From DRPG01 sp964655065 (lineage in GTDB: Bacteria; Myxococcota_A; UBA796; GCA-2862545), in contig CAZZLC010000034.1 of assembly GCA_964655065.1 (NCBI GenBank), positions 7,921 to 71,920 of the forward strand: a stretch of DNA of 64,000 nucleotides, given 5' to 3'. The notes under the pieces are model-generated. The model searched no databases, was not told the origin of the DNA, and saw only the letters and a program-made list of their open reading frames with translations. Shown piece after piece: positions 35,155 to 42,662 of this stretch. The position numbers and the translations under genes are program-made. Every line of letters starts with the position of its first letter. Position 1 is the stretch's first letter.

Positions 35155-35646
35155 GTGTCCGAGCCGACATCCCCCGAGCCCCCCGAGCCCGCCTCCCCGA
35201 CGTTCGGGTCCCGGCTTCGACAGTTCTTCGTCGCGGTCGGCATCGTTGCCGTGGTGGGGCTCGGCGTGAGCGGCTTCGTGCTCTACCGCGAGCGGGGGGC
35301 CCAGCAGCAGTTCGAGGGCGAGGTGGCCAAGGTGCAGGCGGAGTGTGACGGGGTCCGAGCCGCGCTCGAGGAGGCTCGACAGGGCGAGAGCCGTCTGCAC
35401 GCGTTCATCGACGTCGTGGGAGCCCGGGATCAGCTCGCCAAGGGCAACTTCGGCAACGCGAGGGCCCGAATGGAGGCTGCCGCGGTGCACCTCGAGTCGG
35501 GCGGCGACACCGAGCTGGCCACTCGAATCCGAAGCGTCGACATCCAGATCACGCAGGACCTCGAGACCACCCAGGACGCCATCGTCGCTATCGAGCGGGC
35601 GGTCGAGGCCGTGATCGATCACCCGGAGCCCGAAGCGGCCGAGTGA
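35155..35646 (+). CDS. Single-pass membrane protein with coiled coil
   Basis: 163 residues. A Pro/Glu-rich N-terminus (residues 1-18) precedes one transmembrane helix (about 25-46, FVAVGIVAVVGLGVSGFVLY). A long helical region with heptad character follows (EVAKVQAECDGVRAALEEAR onward) and ends PEPEAAE. GTG 35155 has GGAG at good distance. The topology is N-in with a periplasmic coiled coil, or the reverse. It is convergent with the START-like gene, their stops adjoining. No family recognised. Confidence 0.7.
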   Translation: MSEPTSPEPPEPASPTFGSRLRQFFVAVGIVAVVGLGVSGFVLYRERGAQQQFEGEVAKVQAECDGVRAALEEARQGESRLHAFIDVVGARDQLAKGNFGNARARMEAAAVHLESGGDTELATRIRSVDIQITQDLETTQDAIVAIERAVEAVIDHPEPEAAE

Positions 35647-36294
35647 TCAGGGGTGGACGGGAGGCAGCGGGTGAGGGGTCACCCACGCCTTGGGCAGCTG
35701 TTCCCGGATCCCCACGAGGGTGTCGCGAGGCCAGGTGCGCTGGATGAGGTTGACGATCCAGGCGGGCATCGACCCCCGGGGGTCGGTCACGATCTCGACC
35801 TCCACCTGGGTGCGCTGCGCGTCCAGCGCCACGATCACGTAGCGGCTGTCGACGAGCTCGGCGCGCACGCCGACCGTCTCGGGGGCGGCGGGGTGCTCGA
35901 CCGACGACATCGCCAGGTACACGACCCCTCGCGCGTCGCGGGTGGCGACCCCGCGGTAGACGTAGTCGCGGTCACTGAAGAGCGGAGGCAGTCCGAAGTG
36001 CTGGTAGACGACGTAGTCGAATGGCGTGGTCTGTTCGAGGACGCGGTTCTCCTGGAGTCGCCCCACCCAGTCGAGACGATGATCGTTGTCGAGGATCACG
36101 CCCAGCACGTTCTCGATGGGCGCGTCGTAGACGGTCTTGCCCTTGAAGGCGACGAACTTGCTGCCCGCGATCTCGGCCCGGGAGACGACGACGCCCTTGG
36201 ACTCGTAGATCTCCTCCCACTGATAGGCGCCGGCGGCCGCGTCGAAGGCGGTGATCCCCAACCAAGCGACGAAGGCGAACGGCAATGACGACAT
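35647..36294 (-). CDS. START/SRPBCC-domain protein, probably exported
   Basis: 215 residues. An N-terminal signal-like hydrophobic stretch (LPFAFVAWLGITAFDAAAGA) is followed by a START-type lipid-binding domain: WEEIYESKGVVVSRAEIAGS, VLGVILDNDHRLDWVGRLQE, FSDRDYVYRGVA and DPRGSMPAWIVNLIQ. The last of these is the C-terminal helix typical of StAR-like proteins. START proteins bind lipids or sterols in a cavity. ATG 36294 has TGGAG upstream. In a genome with a complex lipid cluster this may be a periplasmic lipid carrier, which is a guess. Confidence 0.75.
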   Translation of the reverse strand: MSSLPFAFVAWLGITAFDAAAGAYQWEEIYESKGVVVSRAEIAGSKFVAFKGKTVYDAPIENVLGVILDNDHRLDWVGRLQENRVLEQTTPFDYVVYQHFGLPPLFSDRDYVYRGVATRDARGVVYLAMSSVEHPAAPETVGVRAELVDSRYVIVALDAQRTQVEVEIVTDPRGSMPAWIVNLIQRTWPRDTLVGIREQLPKAWVTPHPLPPVHP

Positions 36295-36344
36295 GGGCGC
36301 TCCAGGGTAAGCGCCGAAGCTACCACACCCCTCTCGGAGGCAGC

Positions 36345-36812
36345 GTGCTCGGGTGGATGATCGTGATGATGGCGTGTGGAGGGCGCGACGAGCCCACCCT
36401 GTGCGAGTCACCGGGGACCCAGGTCGCGACGCCGCGAGCGGCCGGCTGCCTGGCGGTCCGGGACGGGCGCTTGCTCATGGTCCAGGGCAAGGACGGACGG
36501 TGGTCGATCCCGGCGGGGTTCGTGGAGTCGGGGGAGAACAGTGCCGCCGCCGCCGTGCGGGAGACGCTCGAGGAGGCGTCGGTCGACGTGATCGCGGGGC
36601 CACCGGTCTGCGCCGTCGTGGCCAAGCGGTTCGTCGCCCACCAGTGCACGGTCCAGGGTCCGCCGCGCCCCTCGGGCGACGGAAAAGAGACCCTCGACGC
36701 GGAGTTTCTCACCGCCGACGAGCTGCGGGCTCTGCCCGCTTCCGCCCTTCGGTTCCCCGACCAGCGCGCCGCCTACCTTCGGGCTGTCGAGGGCGACGTC
36801 GTCCGCCCCTGA
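36345..36812 (+). CDS. Nudix hydrolase with lipoprotein-like leader
   Basis: 155 residues. The Nudix box GFVESGENSAAAAVRETLEE (about residues 66-85) keeps G-x5-E-x7-RE-x2-EE; the following Gly is replaced by Ser. It is preceded by GRWSIPAG. Unusually, the N-terminus LGWMIVMMACGGRDEP looks like a short lipoprotein signal with Cys at 11. GTG 36345 has GGAGG four bases before; a cytosolic start further inside is not obvious. It may hydrolyse a nucleotide-linked compound outside the cytoplasm, or the leader is a coincidence. An exonuclease gene follows after nine bases. Confidence 0.7.
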   Translation: MLGWMIVMMACGGRDEPTLCESPGTQVATPRAAGCLAVRDGRLLMVQGKDGRWSIPAGFVESGENSAAAAVRETLEEASVDVIAGPPVCAVVAKRFVAHQCTVQGPPRPSGDGKETLDAEFLTADELRALPASALRFPDQRAAYLRAVEGDVVRP

Positions 36813-36821
36813 GGAGCTGTC

Positions 36822-37586
36822 GTGCACGGCACCATCGCCCCGGTCGTCGCTCGAGTGGATCCGAGCGTCTTTCCCTGGCCCGAGCTGGGAGGGGACGTGG
36901 CGTTCCTCGACGTCGAGACCTCGGGGGGCGCGAGCGACGTCAACCGCATCGTGGAGATCGGGATCCTGCGGATCTCGCGAGACGGCCGGATTCGGCGGTT
37001 CGCGAGCCTCGTCGACCCCGAGGGCCCGGTGCTGCTGGAGCGCGTCCACGGCCTGTCGGCCGCCGAGCTCCAGGGGGCGCCGACGTTCCGGGACCTGTGG
37101 CCACGGGTGGCCCCGTGGCTCGACGACGTGCTCGTGATCGCCCACCAGGCCGCGTTCGAGCGGACGTGGCTCGGTCGGGAGCTCGAGCGGCTCGGCGGGA
37201 CCTTCGGGGCGTCCACCCTGTGCACGCTCGAGATGGCCCGTCGCCTCCACCCGGAGCGCACGGGGAGGGGGGCCCACAGCCTCGCCGGGCTCCAGGAGCT
37301 CTACGGGCTCCCGGCATCGGGTCACGAAGCCCTGGCCGATGCGGAGAGCCTCGCGGTGCTGTTCACCCGCTGGTGTGCCACCGACGAGCGGACCGCCGCA
37401 GCAATCCGGGAGCTGCGGCGTCCTCCCGACGCCCCGTGGGCGTGGCCCGACCTGCCAGGGCCTGGTGCGGAGCCCCTCCCTCGCCACGTACCCGCCGTGA
37501 CGGGCTGGGGACGGCGATGGTTGCTCGTGGCGAGCGTGGCCGTCGTCGTGGCCGTCGCGGTGTGGGGGTACGCGCTCGCTCAGTGA
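36822..37586 (+). CDS. DEDDh 3'-5' exonuclease with C-terminal membrane anchor
   Basis: 254 residues. The exonuclease core resembles the DNA polymerase III epsilon/RNase T fold, with three motifs: FLDVETSGG (ExoI, Asp-Glu), VIAHQAAFERTWLG (ExoII) and GHEALADAESLAVLF (ExoIII epsilon, His/Asp). It also has GRGAHSLAGLQELYGL. After a Pro-rich linker, a single hydrophobic helix at the very end (about 232-252, LLVASVAVVVAVAVWGYALA) looks like a tail anchor. GTG 36822 has GAGGAG. It forms an operon with the Nudix gene. Substrate (DNA or RNA) is unknown. Confidence 0.82.
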   Translation: MHGTIAPVVARVDPSVFPWPELGGDVAFLDVETSGGASDVNRIVEIGILRISRDGRIRRFASLVDPEGPVLLERVHGLSAAELQGAPTFRDLWPRVAPWLDDVLVIAHQAAFERTWLGRELERLGGTFGASTLCTLEMARRLHPERTGRGAHSLAGLQELYGLPASGHEALADAESLAVLFTRWCATDERTAAAIRELRRPPDAPWAWPDLPGPGAEPLPRHVPAVTGWGRRWLLVASVAVVVAVAVWGYALAQ

Positions 37587-39730
37587 CGCAGGTAGTCCAG
37601 GACGTCACTCCACTGGGCGTGGACCGGGTTCCTCCGACGGCGGTTGGGCACGTCGGCGTCCTCGATGCGCTGACCGACGGGACCCGTGACCACGAGCCCT
37701 CGCTCGACCCCCACCACGACGGCGCCCTCGCCGCTGGCCGCGTGCTCGACGGCGCGGTCCACGAGGCGCACGGCAAGGAGCCGGTCGGCCGGCGACGGAC
37801 GGTCGCCTTGTTGGAGGTGGCCGAGCACGCAGACGCGGGTGTCGAAGCGTCCGCCGGATTCGGCCCGGAAGATGCGGGACAAGGTGTTGGCGCCGAACGC
37901 CTCGGAGGCCGCGTCGGCCATGAGGACGATCGCGACCTGACGCCCCGCATCGTAGGCCCGGACGAGCTCCTCGGCGTCCTGGCGCAGTCGGGAGAGGGTG
38001 ATGCCCGGATCGTGTTCGTAGACGATCTCGGCTCCGGACCCGAGCCCTCCGGCGGTCACGAGGTAGCCGCAGCGCCGACCCATCACCTCGACGACGAACA
38101 CGCGGTCCCGCGACCCGACGGCGGACTGCTTGAGTCGGTCCACGGCGTCGACGATGACGTTGAGCGCGGTATCGGTGCCGAGCGCGAGGTCCGTACCCGG
38201 CACGTTGTTGGAGATGGACGCGGGCACCAGCGCCACGGGCCGCCCCGTCTCGGCGAACGTCTCGGCGGTGAGCAGTCCCTCGAACCCGCCCACCATCACC
38301 AGCCCGTCGATGTCGAACTCGTCCAGGGCGGCGAGGGCGTCGGTGCTCGGGTGGGTGCGCCGCGCACCGAGGATGGTGGCGCCGAGCGAACCGATGCCGC
38401 TCACGTCTTGCCAGGTGGGCTCGGACACGCGGCGTTCGGCCAGTCCACGGGCCCCGTCCTGGGCGAGCAGCGGGGTGTCGCCTCGCTGCAGCGAAAGCCG
38501 CACGAACGCCCGAATCGCAGGGTTCATGCCGGGAGACGGTGCGCCGATGTGGAGAAGGAGTAGCCGACGTCCCCGCCGACCCTCGATCACCGACGGGGCC
38601 CGGGTGAGCCGCTCGTTCAACGAGAGCAGCTCGCCGAACTCGGCGCCGCGGGCCGCTACGGCCGCATCGTAGTCACGGTTCGCGATGGACTTTGCCTGAG
38701 CCTGGGTGTTCTCGAGGCAAGTCAGCAGGGGCCGCGGCTCGACGTCCATGCCCTGGGTGGTCATGACGACGGGCTCGTCGACGCCGTCCATGGTCATGAG
38801 CCGCTCCGCTCCGCGCACCCCGAGCAACGTGGCCGTGACGCGGTCGTAGGCCGAAGGCGCCCCGCCACGCTGGACGTGTCCCAGCACGGTGACCCGGGAG
38901 TCGATCTTCAGCTCCTCCTGGAGCAGGCGGACGATGTCGGTAGCCTCGATGTCGCGACCCTCCCGGTCCGTCGCGCCCTCGGCCAGGATCACCATCGCCT
39001 TGCGCTTGCCGAGCTGTCGGCCTTGCCGTACGGCCTCGACCACGTCCTCCTGCCAGTTGTCGCTCGGCGCCTCGGGGATCAGCACGTGGTCGGCCCCGGT
39101 GCAGATCGCAGCCGCCAGGGCGAGGAAGCCGCAGTGCCGCCCCATCACCTCCACCACGAACGAGCGCTGGTGGCTGCGGGCGGTCGACGTCAGGGTGTCG
39201 ACCGCGTGCACGATGCGGTGCAGCGCGGAGTCGCAGCCGATCGTGCGGTCGGTGCCCCACAGGTCGTTGTCGATCGAGCCGACCATGCCGACGATCGCGA
39301 GCGCGGGGTGTGCCGCGGCCTCGGTCTCGCTGATCTGGCCCTCGTCGACGAGCACGCGCAGGTGGTCCGACCACTCCTCTCGCAGGACCATGGCCCCGGT
39401 GAGGGAGCCGTCGCCGCCGATCACCGCCAGGTGGTGGACCCCGGCGTCCACGAGGTTGCGGACCGCGATGCGGCGCCCCTCGAGCTCCCGGAACTCGGGA
39501 CAGCGTGCGGTCCCGAGGGTCGTGCCTCCGAGATGGAGGATCCGCGACACCGTGGTCGAGGTGCAGGGCTGGAGGTCGCCGGCGACCAGTCCGGCGTAAC
39601 CCTCGTGAATGGCGACGACGTCGATGCGGGCGGCCAGCGCTCGCCGCACGACGCCTCGCACCGCGGCGTTCATGCCCTGAGCGTCGCCGCCGCTGGTCAT
39701 CACTCCGATGCGCACGTCATCCTCGCTCAC
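37580..39730 (-). CDS. pfkA: Eukaryote-type fused two-half 6-phosphofructokinase
   Basis: 716 residues in two PFK halves. The N-half is catalytic: TSGGDAQGMNAAVRGV, GGDGS (105-109, ATP type), GSIDNDLWGTDRTIG (catalytic Asp154), ARSHQRSFVVEVMGRHCG, LGHVQRGG. The C-half lacks catalytic residues: GGDGS has become GGFEG and the Asp motif reads SISNNVPGTDLALGTDTAL (about 505-523), just as in yeast and animal PFK regulatory halves. This implies glycolytic fructose-6-phosphate phosphorylation with a degenerate half that may bind effectors. GTG 39730 has AGAGG. It is convergent with the exonuclease (7-base overlap). Confidence 0.92.
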   Translation of the reverse strand: MSEDDVRIGVMTSGGDAQGMNAAVRGVVRRALAARIDVVAIHEGYAGLVAGDLQPCTSTTVSRILHLGGTTLGTARCPEFRELEGRRIAVRNLVDAGVHHLAVIGGDGSLTGAMVLREEWSDHLRVLVDEGQISETEAAAHPALAIVGMVGSIDNDLWGTDRTIGCDSALHRIVHAVDTLTSTARSHQRSFVVEVMGRHCGFLALAAAICTGADHVLIPEAPSDNWQEDVVEAVRQGRQLGKRKAMVILAEGATDREGRDIEATDIVRLLQEELKIDSRVTVLGHVQRGGAPSAYDRVTATLLGVRGAERLMTMDGVDEPVVMTTQGMDVEPRPLLTCLENTQAQAKSIANRDYDAAVAARGAEFGELLSLNERLTRAPSVIEGRRGRRLLLLHIGAPSPGMNPAIRAFVRLSLQRGDTPLLAQDGARGLAERRVSEPTWQDVSGIGSLGATILGARRTHPSTDALAALDEFDIDGLVMVGGFEGLLTAETFAETGRPVALVPASISNNVPGTDLALGTDTALNVIVDAVDRLKQSAVGSRDRVFVVEVMGRRCGYLVTAGGLGSGAEIVYEHDPGITLSRLRQDAEELVRAYDAGRQVAIVLMADAASEAFGANTLSRIFRAESGGRFDTRVCVLGHLQQGDRPSPADRLLAVRLVDRAVEHAASGEGAVVVGVERGLVVTGPVGQRIEDADVPNRRRRNPVHAQWSDVLDYLRH

Positions 39731-39894
39731 CCGCCTCTTGGCGGGAGTTCGTTGGGAAGGTAGCCCCTCTTCGGATCCTTGCCGAACGTGGCACTCCGCA
39801 TCGTGGAGGCCGGGCTCGCTTCGCTCACGCGAGAACGCACCGACCCCGACCCCGTCGGCGAAACGCGATCATTACGGAGACGGCCGGAGGACTC

Positions 39895-40734
39895 GTGCCC
39901 GAGCTGCCCGAAGCCGAACACACCCGCCGCGTGCTCGAGCACGTGACGGTGGGTCGTCGCGTCACCTCCATCGAGGCTGCCGACGACCCCATCGTCTTTG
40001 ACGGAGTGCCCGTCGACCAGGTCGAGAGCTGGCTCGTGGGCCGGGAGGTCCGTGGCGTCGCCCGACGCGGGAAGTACGTGTGGCTCGAGCTCTCCGAGGC
40101 ACCTCACCTCGTGGTCCACCTCGGGATGACCGGCCAGGTGCGGACCCGGGGGGACGAGCCGCTGAGGCTGGAGTCGAGCCCCAAGGAGGTCGACCGGAGC
40201 TGGCCGCCGCGCTTCACCAAGCTCCAGTTCGTCCTCTCCGATGGGGGGGAGGTGGCCTACACGAACGCCCGCCGCCTCGGGCGCCTGTTGTTCCGGGCCC
40301 GTCCCGAGCAGGAGCCGCCGATCGCCAAGCTCGGCTTCGATCCGCTCACCGACATGCCCGGCCCCGAGGCCTTCGCGGCGCGGATCGCCCGGCGGTCGCG
40401 AGCGGTCCTCAAGGCGCTGCTCCTCGATCAGGGGTTCTCGGCCGGGGTGGGGAACTGGATCGCGGACGAGGTCCTCTACCAGGCCGGCATCGACCCTCGC
40501 CGACGCGTGGGCACGCTCTCCGACGTGGAGGTCGAGCGACTGCGCCAGACCATCCAGCACGTCGTCGTCACCGCGGTGGCGGCCGATGCGCGCAAGGACC
40601 GCTTCCCGCCAGAGTGGCTGTTCCACCACCGCTGGGGGAAGCGCCAGGACGCGAGCACCGCCGACGGCGAGCCGATCGCCTTCGTGGAGATCGGCGGGCG
40701 CACCACGGCGTGGGTGCCGAGCGTCCAGCGATGA
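39895..40734 (+). CDS. mutM: Formamidopyrimidine-DNA glycosylase, zincless plant/fungal type
   Basis: 279 residues. After the initiator, Pro-Glu (PELPEAEHTRRVL) gives the catalytic N-terminal proline and Glu. VVHLGMTGQVR and SAGVGNWIADEVLYQAGI (helix-two-turns-helix) match Fpg. The C-terminus has no zinc-finger cysteines; it reads LFHHRWGKRQDAS followed by EIGGRTTAWVPSVQR, the zincless-finger motif of plant and fungal FPG. It would excise oxidised purines. GTG 39895 has GGAGG four bases upstream. The gene is divergent from pfkA. Specificity may differ from Escherichia coli MutM. Confidence 0.93.
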   Translation: MPELPEAEHTRRVLEHVTVGRRVTSIEAADDPIVFDGVPVDQVESWLVGREVRGVARRGKYVWLELSEAPHLVVHLGMTGQVRTRGDEPLRLESSPKEVDRSWPPRFTKLQFVLSDGGEVAYTNARRLGRLLFRARPEQEPPIAKLGFDPLTDMPGPEAFAARIARRSRAVLKALLLDQGFSAGVGNWIADEVLYQAGIDPRRRVGTLSDVEVERLRQTIQHVVVTAVAADARKDRFPPEWLFHHRWGKRQDASTADGEPIAFVEIGGRTTAWVPSVQR

Positions 40735-40747
40735 CCGTGCTGCCGTG

Positions 40748-41617
40748 ATGTTCGACGAGCGGGCGGCCGGCCGCGCTATGTGGCCCCGCATGCGCGACGT
40801 CTTCTCCGTCCCCGCGACCATCCGCGGGTATGAGTGCAGTTCCGGGGCCGTCGTCGGCCTCCCCCAGATCCTCTCTCTGCTCGAGCACTGCCGGTGGGAG
40901 TGGATCCTCGAGCCGGACTTCGGGCTCGTCGACCAGCTTCACGAGGGCCACTTCTTCGTGGTTCACCGCGCGACGTTGGGGCTCGTGCGGACCTTCGGCA
41001 TCGGGACGAAGCTCGGCGTGCGGGCCGTCCTGCGCGAGGTCGGGCGCGTGAACTGTCTCGTGGAGCAGGATCTCGTCCGCGACGACGGGGTGCTGCTCGC
41101 TCGTGCGTTCGTCGACGCGATCTGGATCGCCCCGTCGGGACGAATGGCCCGCGTGCCCGACCACGTCAGAGCCTCCACCACGGACACCCCGCTCGCGTCC
41201 CGCACCGACGTCCCCCTCGATCCGGGACGCGAAGGCTCGTTCCTGGCCCCGCCCGAGCACGCCTTCGTGCCGAGGCTCGACACCACCGTCCAGCGCGAGA
41301 TCCCTGCCCACGCGACCACGACGGCGCTCGTCGTCCGCCACAGCGACTGCGACGTTCACGATCACGTGAACAACGCGAACTACCTGCGGTACTTCGAGGA
41401 CGCTCTCGGCAGGCCCGCCCGCGAGGCCACGATCGAGTACCGGGGCCAGGCGGTGGCCGGCGACCGGCTCGAGCTGCACGAGTGGCCGTTCGACGAGGGG
41501 CGGATCGCGTTCGCGCTCACCAGACCGGCCGACGGCGCGGCGATCGCGCACGCGGTCCTCACACCCAGGGACCCGCGGAACGTTGACGCAACCAAAGGCT
41601 CCTCACCCCGACTGTAG
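40748..41617 (+). CDS. Double-hotdog acyl thioesterase-like protein
   Basis: 289 residues. Two tandem hotdog folds resemble acyl-ACP/acyl-CoA thioesterases. The first half shows SLLEHCRWEWILEPDFGLVD. The second has VVRHSDCDVHDHVNNANYLRYFEDAL, in which Asp-x-x-x-H-V-N-N is the hallmark of 4HBT/FatA-type enzymes. The start is uncertain: ATG 40748, or ATG 40778/40790 inside; none has a strong ribosome site. It begins 14 bases after mutM. Its position just before the lipid cluster suggests it may release or recycle acyl chains, but this is inference. Confidence 0.78.
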   Translation: MFDERAAGRAMWPRMRDVFSVPATIRGYECSSGAVVGLPQILSLLEHCRWEWILEPDFGLVDQLHEGHFFVVHRATLGLVRTFGIGTKLGVRAVLREVGRVNCLVEQDLVRDDGVLLARAFVDAIWIAPSGRMARVPDHVRASTTDTPLASRTDVPLDPGREGSFLAPPEHAFVPRLDTTVQREIPAHATTTALVVRHSDCDVHDHVNNANYLRYFEDALGRPAREATIEYRGQAVAGDRLELHEWPFDEGRIAFALTRPADGAAIAHAVLTPRDPRNVDATKGSSPRL

Positions 41618-41741
41618 GCCATGGCGGTTGATTGCCGCCAAACCGACGGTGGGGTCGAAACGCGAGTCCCCTGACAGGCCGTTCCGGTGATGGTATGCCC
41701 CGCCCAACATCGAGCGAGTCGAGCCGCCGCAGGAGGGCCGC

Positions 41742-42422
41742 GTGTTCCGAGCCACCCCCGAATCCCCCCGCATGTTCGAGAGTGATGTCCTCGACTTCTT
41801 CTCTCGGATTCCGTTCTGGGTCGTTCCCGTCATCTACGTCCCCATGGTGGCCGCGTACCTGTGGTGGGGTGCCTCGGCGGGCGTCTCCTTGGCCGCGCTC
41901 TTGGGTCAGTTCGCGCTGGGCTACGTCGCGTGGACGCTGCTCGAGTACTGGCTTCACCGAACGGTGTTCCACTGGATTCCGGACACCTGGTGGGGCGAAC
42001 AGTTCCACTTCTACCTGCACGGCGTCCACCACCAGTGGTTCCAGGACAAGCTGCGGCTCGTGATGCCGCCCGCCGCCAGCCTCGCGGTGGCCGCCATCCT
42101 CAACGGGGTGCTCTTCGGGCTGTCCCTGGCCCTGGAGCCCGTGCTCGCGCCCACCTGGTGGTACGGCGTCTTCGCGGGCATCGCGTTCGGCTACATGGTC
42201 TACGACCTCACGCACTACTACATCCACCACCACAAGCCGAAGACCTGGATTGGTCGTGCGCTGCGGTCCCATCACAACAAGCACCACCACAACCCGCTCT
42301 ACAAGGACCTGAAGTTCGGGGTTTCCACCACCATCTGGGACCACGTCTTCGGAACCTACGAGCTGCCGGAGGGCAAGCGCCGCAAAGCGCCCGCCCCAAC
42401 CACCGTCGATGCCCACGGCTGA
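41742..42422 (+). CDS. Fatty acid 2-hydroxylase (FA2H/Scs7-like)
   Basis: 226 residues, four or so membrane helices. The di-iron histidine motifs are all present: HRTVFH, HFYLHGVHHQ, HYYIHHHKP and HHNKHHHNP. The context HGVHHQWFQDKLRLVMPP closely follows eukaryotic ceramide/fatty-acid 2-hydroxylases. The N-terminal cytochrome b5 domain of yeast Scs7 is absent. GTG 41742 has AGGAGGG upstream. It likely hydroxylates C2 of a fatty acyl chain. Standing 240 bases before the FAAL-ACP-PKS genes, it probably acts on the same lipid. Confidence 0.88.
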   Translation: MFRATPESPRMFESDVLDFFSRIPFWVVPVIYVPMVAAYLWWGASAGVSLAALLGQFALGYVAWTLLEYWLHRTVFHWIPDTWWGEQFHFYLHGVHHQWFQDKLRLVMPPAASLAVAAILNGVLFGLSLALEPVLAPTWWYGVFAGIAFGYMVYDLTHYYIHHHKPKTWIGRALRSHHNKHHHNPLYKDLKFGVSTTIWDHVFGTYELPEGKRRKAPAPTTVDAHG

Positions 42423-42572
42423 CGCGGCGTGCGAATCCGGCATGCTGCACAGACCGTGCCGGGCTCACTTCCGACCATTCAGTCATTTGGCCGTCCCTTT
42501 TGCTTTGTGACCGGGGCGTCGTTTTGGCCCCTGCCAGCAACGCCAGAAACGCCGAATTGTGCGCCTGTGACC

Positions 42573-42588
42573 GATGGCTCGGGCCATC
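42573..42588. promoter_or_regulatory. Hairpin in the leader of the lipid cluster
   Basis: GATGGC-TCGG-GCCATC (42573-42588) is a perfect 6-bp stem with a tetraloop in the 240-base gap before the acyl-AMP ligase. Two copies of TGTGACCG also occur in the gap, the second just before the hairpin. The gap is relatively A/T-rich near 42480-42510. It probably holds the cluster promoter and leader, but no confident -35/-10 pair is seen. Confidence 0.3.
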
Positions 42589-42662
42589 TGTTTGCAGGAA
42601 TCTGCCGACAATCGTAGACGACCTCTCCCGGTGGTCTCGGTCGCCGAACAAGGAGTTCAGCC

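Noticed and set aside
42485..42505. Sigma54-like promoter (TGGCC...TTTTGC) before the acyl-AMP ligase
   Set aside because: The GG-to-GC spacing is one base too long and the flanking bases fit poorly.
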